From contig CALUPU010000004.1 in NCBI GenBank assembly GCA_944322725.1, positions 1-64,000 on the forward strand: a stretch of 64,000 bases of DNA, written 5' to 3'. The position numbers and the translations under genes were made by a program. A model generated the notes under the pieces. The model saw only the letters and a program-made list of their open reading frames with translations, had not been told where the DNA came from and ran no database searches. The stretch is from Candidatus Gastranaerophilales bacterium. Lineage in GTDB: Bacteria; Cyanobacteriota; Vampirovibrionia; Gastranaerophilales; Gastranaerophilaceae. Positions 46,724 to 54,255 of this stretch are shown in pieces (within the stretch, counting starts at the first letter, position 1; every line of letters begins with the position of its first letter).

Positions 46724-46792
46724 AGGTTATATAATAATATATTTTTTGTAAAAATCAATTTACGTGTTTATAAATATTAGCAAACTTTCTTA

Positions 46793-46821
46793 TTGACGTG
46801 TTTTGGTATTAACGGTATATT
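46793..46821 (+). promoter_or_regulatory. Strong sigma70-type promoter upstream of the leader peptide
   Basis: TTGACG (46793-46798), an exact 17-base spacer and TATATT (46816-46821). The predicted start is 46828, the A of the leader-peptide ATG. Confidence 0.75.
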
Positions 46822-46827
46822 GAAACT

Positions 46828-46884
46828 ATGAGAAAAATAAATTTTATTAAATTGAATAATCGTTGGTGGCGCCTGTCTAAATAG
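46828..46884 (+). CDS. Candidate leader peptide with tandem Trp codons
   Basis: An 18-codon reading frame, MRKINFIKLNNRWWRLSK, ending TAG. It begins at the predicted transcription start, so it would be translated leaderless. Two adjacent TGG codons (46864-46869) lie just before the first arm of a hairpin, as in Trp-sensing attenuators. Its size and its Trp pair suggest a ribosome-stalling leader. Downstream genes are not Trp genes, so the signal read may be different. Confidence 0.5.
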   Translation: MRKINFIKLNNRWWRLSK

Positions 46885-46949
46885 TACAGGCTTGGATTTT
46901 TTCGCGGTTGTTTCGATTTCTTTAATTTAACCTGTACTAAAAGTTTAGT
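46871..46949 (+). promoter_or_regulatory. Candidate attenuator with mutually exclusive hairpins
   Basis: GCCTGT (46871-46876) pairs with ACAGGC (46886-46891) and is followed by TTTTTT (46897-46902), a short terminator. TAGTACAGG (46882-46890) can instead pair over 9 bases with CCTGTACTA (46931-46939), and the latter's ACTAAA can pair with TTTAGT (46944-46949). The leader stop codon lies in the shared strand, so ribosome position would select the structure. Confidence 0.45.
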
Positions 46950-46976
46950 CAGAGTTTAATTTAAAGGAATATAAAA

Positions 46977-48218
46977 ATGTCAGTCAATTTAATAAACACA
47001 CTTTCACAGCCGTTAAGAACAGCAGCAAAATTTGTCAGTCATAATGAACAGGCATCAGGCTTGTCTACCTCCCGATTTATACAGGATACGTCAACCTGTC
47101 TTGTGCCGAAAGCTGTATTTGCGAGAAGCAAAGCAGATCTGGCTGAAAACAGTTTTCTTGAGCTATCGGAAAGTGCTCTTGTCTACTTTGCACCTGCTTT
47201 AATAGGTGAAAAAATTGCAAGAAAAGCATTCTCAAAAAATCTTTCCGCAGAAACAAAACATCTGATAGCCGAATCAGCCGAAAAACTTATGAAACAAAAT
47301 AATCCTGCCGCAAAAAAAGTGCTTCCTGTGAAAGCAGCAATTGCGCTTTGCGCATTGGTTATTCCTCTTACCGAATTTACTTTGAATTATTTTAAGAATC
47401 TTATGACACTAAAAGTATTTAAAAAAGGGGATTTTAACAACATTGCAAATCTTGAAAAAACAAAAGAAGATAAAAAATTCCAGAATCAAGTTGAAAAAAG
47501 TGCAAAGAAAAATATTATAAAAGCTGCTGCTATTTTTTCTTCTGCTATGGCTCTTGGTATTTTAACAGCAAAAAAAGGTGCAAATTCAAAACTTCTCCAA
47601 AATATTTCCGAGGCAATACTTGCTCCGGGGTCTAAATTTTTCAAAAATAACGAAAAAGCACAAAATTTCTTTAACAAATATTTTTCGCTTGATTTTGCTT
47701 CACAGGACGGCAAACTTGTACTGAGCAAGGGGCAGCTGACCTCGTGTGTACTCATAGGCGGTGCCGGATATTTCGGGGCATCAAAAGACAGAGGAAGGCA
47801 GAATTTTCTGGAAACTTTGTTCAGATTTCCGCTTGTAGGCTTCTATATAATAACCGGTTCGGATTTATTTGAAAGAGGGTTTAAAAAACTTTTGCAAAAA
47901 GCAGGAAAATGTAAAGAAACTATAGGTAAAAATCTTGAAGTTCCTTCTTTTGATAGGCTTGAGTCAATGGCAAAAAAACTTGCAAAGAAAAACAACACAA
48001 AGATTGAAGCGGAATTTAATAAACTTGCAAAACAAAAAGTTCTTATATCCGGTGTACCGTTTTTATTCAGTATAGGTTTTATGGGATTTTTTGTAGCAGG
48101 TATTTCCAATGTTTTTACAAGATACAGATATAAAAAAGATAAAAAAATGCAGACAATCAATAACCAATTCCTGAAACAACAAAATTCTTCCCCTGCTTTT
48201 AAGCAGTTTGTATGTTGA
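46977..48218 (+). CDS. Membrane protein of unknown function, Lys-rich, lineage-type family
   Basis: 413 residues. Hydrophobic segments near 70-85, 120-140 (AIALCALVIPLTEFTL), 180-195, 260-275 and 350-375 (LISGVPFLFSIGFMGFFVAGI) alternate with Lys/Asn-rich helices. Composition and layout resemble the pair at 22485 and 23054. AAAGGA precedes the ATG. It is the first full gene after the leader peptide and attenuator, with the GH32 gene next. Function unknown. Confidence 0.72.
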   Translation: MSVNLINTLSQPLRTAAKFVSHNEQASGLSTSRFIQDTSTCLVPKAVFARSKADLAENSFLELSESALVYFAPALIGEKIARKAFSKNLSAETKHLIAESAEKLMKQNNPAAKKVLPVKAAIALCALVIPLTEFTLNYFKNLMTLKVFKKGDFNNIANLEKTKEDKKFQNQVEKSAKKNIIKAAAIFSSAMALGILTAKKGANSKLLQNISEAILAPGSKFFKNNEKAQNFFNKYFSLDFASQDGKLVLSKGQLTSCVLIGGAGYFGASKDRGRQNFLETLFRFPLVGFYIITGSDLFERGFKKLLQKAGKCKETIGKNLEVPSFDRLESMAKKLAKKNNTKIEAEFNKLAKQKVLISGVPFLFSIGFMGFFVAGISNVFTRYRYKKDKKMQTINNQFLKQQNSSPAFKQFVC

Positions 48219-48274
48219 TATGTTCATGGTATTATTAAAACGGCTTTTGTGGATTTTACAAACGGAGACAACTT

Positions 48275-49846
48275 ATGAAACGCATATGTTCTGCGATTAT
48301 TATGGCAATTTTGGCATTATTTTTTCAAAATGCATTGTGCTCGGAAGCAGCAACTCATAAAGAATCTCTGCAAAAAGCACAGGCAATACTGGATAATGCT
48401 TCCGTTAATGTTATTAATTCAAAGTTTTATCCCTCATATCATATAGCACCGCCTGCAAATTTTATGAATAGTCCTTCAGGCTTTGTGTATTTCAATAATC
48501 AATATCATCTGTTTTTTACTCATAATCCTTATTCTGTCAAAGATGAAAATATGCACTGGGGGCATTACGTAAGTTCTGATTTGATACATTGGAGTGAAAT
48601 GCCTGTTGCTCTTGCTCCGTCAGAATCATATGATAAAGATGGGATACTTTCCGGCTCTGCAATAGTGGATGAAGGAATGCTTTATCTGTTATATACGGGC
48701 AATGTTGTTAATAAAACTGAGGAAAAAACAGAAAGACATCAGACACAAAATCTTGCAATGAGCAAAGACGGTATAAACTTTGCCAAGTCTGCAAATAATG
48801 CAGTGATAAAAATGGCGCCTCACTATTCTTATCTGGAGTTTTCTTCACATGATTTCAGAGATCCTTTTGTATGGAAACAGTCAGACAGGTATTATGCACT
48901 GGTCGGTACTCAGTATGAAAAAACTAAAGACGGTGCTGTACTTTTGTTTAAAAGTAAAGATTTGAGAAACTGGGTTTGTATTAATATTACAGCTATAGGT
49001 TCAAAAAGTGAAATGGGCTATATGTGGGAGTCTCCAGGATTTTTGCATATAGGAAGTGATGATGTTCTATTTATTTCGCCTCAAGGTATAAAGCCGCATG
49101 GTAAACAATTCTTGAACAAATATCAATCCGGATGGTTTGTTGGTAATCTGGATTACAATACAGGTAAATTTAAGCAAAAAGGACCGTTCGGGCTTTTTGA
49201 TTACGGGTTCGATTTTTACGCACCGCGTGTCGTAAAAACGCAGGATAACAGGCATGTTCTTATTGGTTTGCTCGGTATGTCCGGCTCTAAACTTACAGAA
49301 TCAGAAGACGGATGGGCAGGCATGATGAGCATACCCAGAGAATTAAAGATTTTAAACGGTAAAGTTTCAACTGTACCGTTGCCTGAATTAAAAGCGTTAA
49401 GAGAACACACTGTTGCTTATAAAGACCAGAAAGTTTCTACTGCCCGTGAGTTTCCATCTATAAACGGAAAAGTTTTTGAATTGGAAACAGAGGCAGATTT
49501 GACAAATGCAAAAACTTTTTCTATAAGTATTCGTACATCACCTTCACAAGAAACTATTTTGAGTTATGATAAAGACAGTAAACTTCTCAAACTCAATCGT
49601 GATAAATCAGGTCGTGATTTGAGCGGTGAAAGAGAAGTTGTTGTACCTTTAAACAATAATCTTTTGAAACTTCATATATTTGCGGACAAATCTTCTGTTG
49701 AAATTTTTGCAAACGACGGTCAGGTTGTAATGAGTTCCAGAATTTATCCGGATAAACATTCGACAAGAATTAAATTCTCGGCTGTTGGTGAAGTTAAATT
49801 AAATTATTTGAATTTTTACAAACTTAAATCGATATATAATGATTGA
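48275..49846 (+). CDS. Secreted GH32-family (levanase/invertase-like) protein lacking the catalytic Asp
   Basis: 523 residues. Signal peptide to about residue 26; five-bladed propeller about 50-360; C-terminal beta-sandwich to the end (SVEIFANDGQVVMSSRIYP). The normal first motif W-M-N-D-P-N-G reads F-M-N-S-P-S-G, so the nucleophile Asp is Ser66. The other two catalytic motifs persist: FRDP (Asp196) and WESP (Glu252, acid/base). Family members cleave fructans or sucrose outside the cytoplasm. This one is probably inactive as a retaining hydrolase, and may bind fructan or act by another route. Preceded by the membrane protein on the same strand. Confidence 0.88.
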   Translation: MKRICSAIIMAILALFFQNALCSEAATHKESLQKAQAILDNASVNVINSKFYPSYHIAPPANFMNSPSGFVYFNNQYHLFFTHNPYSVKDENMHWGHYVSSDLIHWSEMPVALAPSESYDKDGILSGSAIVDEGMLYLLYTGNVVNKTEEKTERHQTQNLAMSKDGINFAKSANNAVIKMAPHYSYLEFSSHDFRDPFVWKQSDRYYALVGTQYEKTKDGAVLLFKSKDLRNWVCINITAIGSKSEMGYMWESPGFLHIGSDDVLFISPQGIKPHGKQFLNKYQSGWFVGNLDYNTGKFKQKGPFGLFDYGFDFYAPRVVKTQDNRHVLIGLLGMSGSKLTESEDGWAGMMSIPRELKILNGKVSTVPLPELKALREHTVAYKDQKVSTAREFPSINGKVFELETEADLTNAKTFSISIRTSPSQETILSYDKDSKLLKLNRDKSGRDLSGEREVVVPLNNNLLKLHIFADKSSVEIFANDGQVVMSSRIYPDKHSTRIKFSAVGEVKLNYLNFYKLKSIYND

Positions 49847-49858
49847 TTTATATTATTT

Positions 49859-49931
49859 GCCGGTGTAGCTCAGCTGGTAGAGCAGGTCATTCGTAATGAT
49901 CAGGTCGCAGGTTCGAATCCCGTCACCGGCT
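49859..49931 (+). tRNA. tRNA-Thr (anticodon CGU)
   Basis: Full cloverleaf: acceptor GCCGGTG/CACCGGC, D arm GCTC/GAGC, anticodon arm GGTCA-TTCGTAA-TGATC with CGT as anticodon, and a T arm with the TTCGAAT loop. CCA is not encoded. One A-C mismatch in the T stem. The sequence is close to bacterial tRNA-Thr. A T run starts at 49931. Confidence 0.95.
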
Positions 49932-49947
49932 TTTTCAAAGTTTGGCG

Positions 49948-51390
49948 CTAGTTATACCAGCCTCTGCCTTTAGAGATTTCTTCCAAAATTTCATCAAGTC
50001 TTTTGTTTACAATTTTGAGGTATTTGTTCAGTCCTGATTCTTCTATTTCTTTTTGAGAATAATAGTTAAACTTGTGCTCTGTTCTTTTGCTTCTGCCTGT
50101 GCTTGTGGCATTGAATTTTACAAGTTTGTCATCCTGCGTAAACAAACTCTTTTTGATTTTGTTATTGTGCCCGAGAACAAGAATTTTTGTACTGGGTTTG
50201 CCTTTTATTATCGGAAAACTTATTTGTATATCTTCGCTATAAGGTGTTAACTCTTTAAATACAAAGCTGGGGCTTCCTGCTTTTGAATAAATTGACAGCT
50301 TCTTTTTTGCTTTATTTTTCGAATCCGCTGATTTGAGGTTATAGATAGCTGTTTTTAATTTTTCATATTTTATTTGAATTTCTTGAATTAAATTTTTTGC
50401 CTGCTCATCAATTAATCCTATTGAGGTTGTAGTTCGGTTAGCACTAAATATATTATATTGTTCAATTCTTTTGACAATATAATTGTTATAGTTTTCTAAT
50501 TCATCTTTGAGAGTCGTAAGATGCTCTGTTATATCTAATGAATCAAGTTCTTTTTGCGAATAATATTGCGGCGGTTTGCCTTCGGATAGGTCGCATTTTC
50601 TACCAATATTTTTAGATTTTAAAACTTTTCCGTCAGGTTCTATAATAATATTTTTAGTAACATTTGATTCATCAGTAACTCTAATTACCAGATTTGGTAT
50701 TGACTGACGGTCGGATACTATATTTACAGAATAATCTTCTTTGTTTCTGCCGATTTTGTTAAATTCCAGCCTTCTTGTTCCGTGCACTCCTTTTTTGATT
50801 TTTTCATAACCGTTTTTTATGTGGCTTCTTGACGGAACATTTTCAACTGAATCTAAATTATTATAAATTTCTTTGAATATATTCTTAATTTCGTTTGTAA
50901 TTGCAATATTTTCCGGCTTTAATGAAGGACGCTTTGAAAATGTTTCAAAGAATTTTATAAGAGCATCGCTCTTTAACATCTGTCTGAGTTTTAATAAAGG
51001 GAAGTCAAACATATCGCAAACTCCTTTAAGAAATTTGTTTATTGAATCTATATTATTTTCAAATCCGTTTGCTTCTTCAATTATTCGTCCCGAAATTACA
51101 ATATTTTTGTCTATTGTATTAGTCTTAGTATCCTTTTGTGAAATATTGAATGAAAATAAATCTTTTGATGAAAACACTATAATTTTATTCTCTTTTTGTA
51201 TACTAACCGTATCGGACATAATTTCACTTAAGCCCGTGTTTTTTCTGATTTCTTGCAGTGCTTTTTGTAATTGAGATTTATTTTTTATGCTTAAAAGTTC
51301 ATTCAGAGGCTCTTTTACATTATTGATGGCTCTGACAATGTCATCAACACTTGTCCTTGCTATATTATATGTTTCAGAATTCATTTTCAT
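49948..51390 (-). CDS. Repeat-containing protein of unknown function
   Basis: 480 residues, Lys/Asn/Ser-rich, no signal peptide. Two internal copies of about 100-residue modules are visible: each has a beta-rich part and ends with the segment YYSQKE (YYSQKELDSLDITEHL near 285 and YYSQKEIEESGLNKYL near 452) followed by a helix. The N-terminal 110 residues show a third, shorter beta segment. No family recognised. The start at 51390 has GGAAG at good spacing. Convergent to tRNA-Thr, separate from trxA by a terminator. Confidence 0.75.
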   Translation of the reverse strand: MKMNSETYNIARTSVDDIVRAINNVKEPLNELLSIKNKSQLQKALQEIRKNTGLSEIMSDTVSIQKENKIIVFSSKDLFSFNISQKDTKTNTIDKNIVISGRIIEEANGFENNIDSINKFLKGVCDMFDFPLLKLRQMLKSDALIKFFETFSKRPSLKPENIAITNEIKNIFKEIYNNLDSVENVPSRSHIKNGYEKIKKGVHGTRRLEFNKIGRNKEDYSVNIVSDRQSIPNLVIRVTDESNVTKNIIIEPDGKVLKSKNIGRKCDLSEGKPPQYYSQKELDSLDITEHLTTLKDELENYNNYIVKRIEQYNIFSANRTTTSIGLIDEQAKNLIQEIQIKYEKLKTAIYNLKSADSKNKAKKKLSIYSKAGSPSFVFKELTPYSEDIQISFPIIKGKPSTKILVLGHNNKIKKSLFTQDDKLVKFNATSTGRSKRTEHKFNYYSQKEIEESGLNKYLKIVNKRLDEILEEISKGRGWYN

Positions 51391-51452
51391 GGCTTACTTC
51401 CGTTTTTCTTATGGTATATATAAAACCCGTAAAAAATTTTTTTGCGTGTTGT

Positions 51453-51486
51453 AAAAAAATACCGGTTTTTTGACCGGTATTTTTTG
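51453..51486. terminator. Bidirectional-looking terminator after trxA
   Basis: ATACCGGT (51459-51466) and ACCGGTAT (51473-51480) around TTTTTG, with an A-run before and a T-run after. It ends the minus-strand prx-trx operon at 51488. Confidence 0.88.
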
Positions 51487-51487
51487 T

Positions 51488-51817
51488 TTAGTTATTTTCG
51501 TGTTTTGCAACCATTTTTTTTAATTCATCAATTTGTTGGACACCTGCTTTTTGTTCAACAAGTTTTCCGTTTTTAAAAACAAGAATTGCCGGTATTCCGC
51601 TAATAAAGTATTCTGCAGCTTTTTCTCTGTTTTCATCTACATTTAATTTTGCAACTACAGCTTTGCCGTCCAATTCTTGCGCAAGTTTGTCAATAATCGG
51701 ACCCTGTGTACGGCAGTGACCGCACCATGGTGCAAAGAAATCAACTAAAACAGGGTCAGTTGTATTTTTTAGCTGTATATCAAAATTTTCATCTGTTAAC
51801 TCTATTACTTTAGACAT
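51488..51817 (-). CDS. trxA: Thioredoxin with CGHC active site
   Basis: 109 residues, one thioredoxin fold. The redox motif reads WCGHC instead of WCGPC, which in the family makes the disulfide more oxidising, as in PDI. The cis-Pro loop is GIPAILVF. ATG 51817 was chosen because AAGGAG precedes it. It follows the peroxiredoxin gene at 13 bases and is probably its electron donor. Confidence 0.93.
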   Translation of the reverse strand: MSKVIELTDENFDIQLKNTTDPVLVDFFAPWCGHCRTQGPIIDKLAQELDGKAVVAKLNVDENREKAAEYFISGIPAILVFKNGKLVEQKAGVQQIDELKKMVAKHENN

Positions 51818-51830
51818 TATTTTCTCCTTA

Positions 51831-52604
51831 TCAGTTATCACATTCTTCGCAGATTAGTTTTTCTTCAATAGATTCTTTGGGAAGTTTTTTAAAGCACAAA
51901 AACCAGTCATAGCATTTTACGCTGTCCATACTTTCAAGCCTTTCAATAGCCTCCTTTTTATTGGCAGGAGGAGGAATAATTACTTCATCACCTGCTTCCC
52001 AGTTGCACGGAGTTACCACATTAAACTCATCTGTGGTTTGAAGAGCAACAATGATTCTTTTTATTTCCTCAAGATTTCTGCCGGTTGATTGAGGATAATA
52101 AAGTATTGCCCGGATAATACTTTTGGGGTCTACTATGAATACTGCACGAACTGTTTTTGTATCATCGGCTTTCGGTTGAATCATTCCGTATTTTTTAGCA
52201 ATTTTGCCGTTTAAGTCGTCTATTACCGGGAAATCTACATCAACCTCGTTCATTCCTTTATAATCTATGTTGTCTTTGATATCTTTTAGCCACGCAAGAT
52301 GAGAATTGAGACTGTCTACGGATAACCCCAGAAGTTTTGTATTTATTTGTGCAAATTCATCGGACATTGCTTCAAATGTCATGAATTCCGTTGTACAAAC
52401 CGGTGTAAAATCTGCAGGATGAGAAAAAAATACAGTCCAGCTGCCTTTGTAATCGTAGGGAAAATTAATGTATCCCTTCGTACTTCTTGCACGAAATGAA
52501 GGAGCCTTTTCTCCAAGCATAGGCAGGGCTTTTCTTTTTTTATTATTTATCAAGCCAAAAACTAATGCTGTGATAGCAGCCGGCAATAGAATTTTTTTAA
52601 GCAT
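51831..52604 (-). CDS. Prx6/AhpC2-type peroxiredoxin with N-terminal hydrophobic anchor
   Basis: 257 residues, reducing peroxides. FTPVCTTEF holds the peroxidatic Cys70, and the C-terminal part VVTPCNWEAGDEVIIPPP and CYDWFLCFKK is typical of the Prx6/archaeal class. The tail has an extra CEEC. Unlike cytosolic members, residues 5-19 form a hydrophobic helix followed by NKKRK, so the enzyme is probably membrane-bound. It is in an operon with thioredoxin. Confidence 0.9.
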   Translation of the reverse strand: MLKKILLPAAITALVFGLINNKKRKALPMLGEKAPSFRARSTKGYINFPYDYKGSWTVFFSHPADFTPVCTTEFMTFEAMSDEFAQINTKLLGLSVDSLNSHLAWLKDIKDNIDYKGMNEVDVDFPVIDDLNGKIAKKYGMIQPKADDTKTVRAVFIVDPKSIIRAILYYPQSTGRNLEEIKRIIVALQTTDEFNVVTPCNWEAGDEVIIPPPANKKEAIERLESMDSVKCYDWFLCFKKLPKESIEEKLICEECDN

Positions 52605-52718
52605 ACATATTCCTTTCCCAAGATTTTCTCATGTATGCTTATCTTTATATGAGCGGTTTATTTTTTCATTGCCTTTTCTTCTAATTTTTTTATATTATCA
52701 GGCTTAAACTTTTTGATT

Positions 52719-53330
52719 CTATAAACTTTTAAAAATCTGCCATTTGGGTTTATTCTCATCATAAAATTTCATTTTTAAATAATCACCCTGTTTAATTTTT
52801 AATTCTTTTCCTTTTTCCACATAAGAAAGAGGAGAGTTTTTGTATGCGTTACGTCCTCCGGAAGCAAGACGTGATTTGCCTTTTTCCGGGTTGTCATAGC
52901 CTTTGTAAAAATAATAAGCCTGTGAAAATCCGGGTATTACAAAACCTGTTGCACTTACAGCGCCTTTTTGTGCAGCCTGTTTTTTATTCATTTTTTTATG
53001 AGGCGTGATTTTTGCCATTAAATGAGGGCTTTTGAAGGCTCTTTTTTGATGTCGGGCAGGGATGTTCATATCTGTTGGGTGAACAACTATATAAACATCT
53101 CTTTTCCCTCTTTTGGGTTCTGTTATTTTTTCAACTTTTGTATTAATCACAGTACCTTTTTCAAGAGTAAATCCGTTTTTAAACTTATGGGTTTTGGCTA
53201 CTTTAAATGACAGATTGTACTGCGGACGCAGGCTGGAAAAATTGTTTAAACTCTGTACCAATACTGTACTTTTTGCAAATGCCGGTGTTGCCATTAACAA
53301 ACATAGAACGGAAATAATAAACTTTTTCAT
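52719..53330 (-). CDS. Secreted protein of unknown function
   Basis: 203 residues with signal peptide (FIISVLCLLMATPAFA). The mature protein is Lys-rich with a beta-barrel-like pattern (GFTLEKGTVINTKVEKI, LKIKQGDYLKMKFYD). One hydrophobic-aromatic stretch in the middle (VSATGFVIPGFSQAYYFYKG) is unusual. No family recognised. It lies between the ZIP and the peroxiredoxin genes but has a gap of over 60 bases on each side. Confidence 0.72.
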   Translation of the reverse strand: MKKFIISVLCLLMATPAFAKSTVLVQSLNNFSSLRPQYNLSFKVAKTHKFKNGFTLEKGTVINTKVEKITEPKRGKRDVYIVVHPTDMNIPARHQKRAFKSPHLMAKITPHKKMNKKQAAQKGAVSATGFVIPGFSQAYYFYKGYDNPEKGKSRLASGGRNAYKNSPLSYVEKGKELKIKQGDYLKMKFYDENKPKWQIFKSL

Positions 53331-53396
53331 AACTTACAGCCTCCATAAAAATATATTATAATTTTTAATGCAGGTTGTAAATTAAAAAGTTTTTAT

Positions 53397-54236
53397 TTAA
53401 ACGTAAATAACAATTAATCCGGCAAGTATGCCTATTATTACAAAGAAAGCAGGAAGCTTGCTTCTGTACATCAGAATAGACTGCGGAAGAATTTCGCCGA
53501 ATACTACGTAAAGCATTGCACCGCTTGCAAAGCTTAGGCTTAGCGCCAATCCGAGCGGACCTATTTCTCCCATCCAGTAACCGAACATTGCACCAAGAAT
53601 TGTAGGGGCTCCGCTTAACGCAGTAATAAGTATTGCCATGCCCCGTTTAACACCTCCGTTAATTAAAGGTACAGCAATAGCCATACCTTCCGGGATATTA
53701 TGGAGCCCGATTAATACAGCAAGAATCAGTGCCGAACCTTCCATAATCCCTTTTGTATTAGCATAAGATGCGCCTATGGTCATACCTTCAGGTACATTAT
53801 GCAGTGCTATTGCACAAGCCATTATTAATCCGGCTACAAACAGGTTAAATTTGTTGTCGTGTTTGTTTATATGAACTGTCAAATGGTTACTGTGAATAAT
53901 TTCGTCCAAATCATCTGCTGTTTGAGGGTGGTTTGCCGTAATATGCTCAACTTCACGATTTGTTGCTCTATCTATGAAAAAGTTTAAAAGATATACAACA
54001 GCAACACCAAGACAGATACCCGCGCTTACCGCAAAAACATGGGTTTGTGTCTCAACAGCGCTTATAATAAGGTCGAAGCATACAATTGCAGTCATTACAC
54101 CTGCTGCAAAACTTAAAAGAAGACTGGCTGTTTTATTGGAGTCTTTTTTAAATAAAGCACCTATTGCTCCGCCTAGCCCTGTTCCTCCTATACCTGCAAG
54201 TATAGTTGTCTGTATTAAAATCCAAAAATTTTCCAT
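53397..54236 (-). CDS. ZIP-family metal transporter (GufA/ZupT type)
   Basis: 279 residues with about eight membrane helices and the ZIP motifs HNVPEGM and HNIPEGMA, which hold the metal-binding His and Glu. The cytosolic loop (about 90-135) has several His. ATG 54236 was chosen for AGGAG at good spacing. It is the second gene after the zinc P-type ATPase, 19 bases apart, so it is under the same SmtB-type control. This is unusual for an importer and suggests export, or balancing uptake. Confidence 0.9.
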   Translation of the reverse strand: MENFWILIQTTILAGIGGTGLGGAIGALFKKDSNKTASLLLSFAAGVMTAIVCFDLIISAVETQTHVFAVSAGICLGVAVVYLLNFFIDRATNREVEHITANHPQTADDLDEIIHSNHLTVHINKHDNKFNLFVAGLIMACAIALHNVPEGMTIGASYANTKGIMEGSALILAVLIGLHNIPEGMAIAVPLINGGVKRGMAILITALSGAPTILGAMFGYWMGEIGPLGLALSLSFASGAMLYVVFGEILPQSILMYRSKLPAFFVIIGILAGLIVIYV

Positions 54237-54255
54237 TTGTTTTCTCCTGATATGA

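Noticed and set aside
53974-54255. Plus-strand ORF of 93 codons inside the ZIP gene
   Set aside because: It lies antisense to a clear ZIP transporter and has low-complexity shadow composition; no ribosome-binding site.
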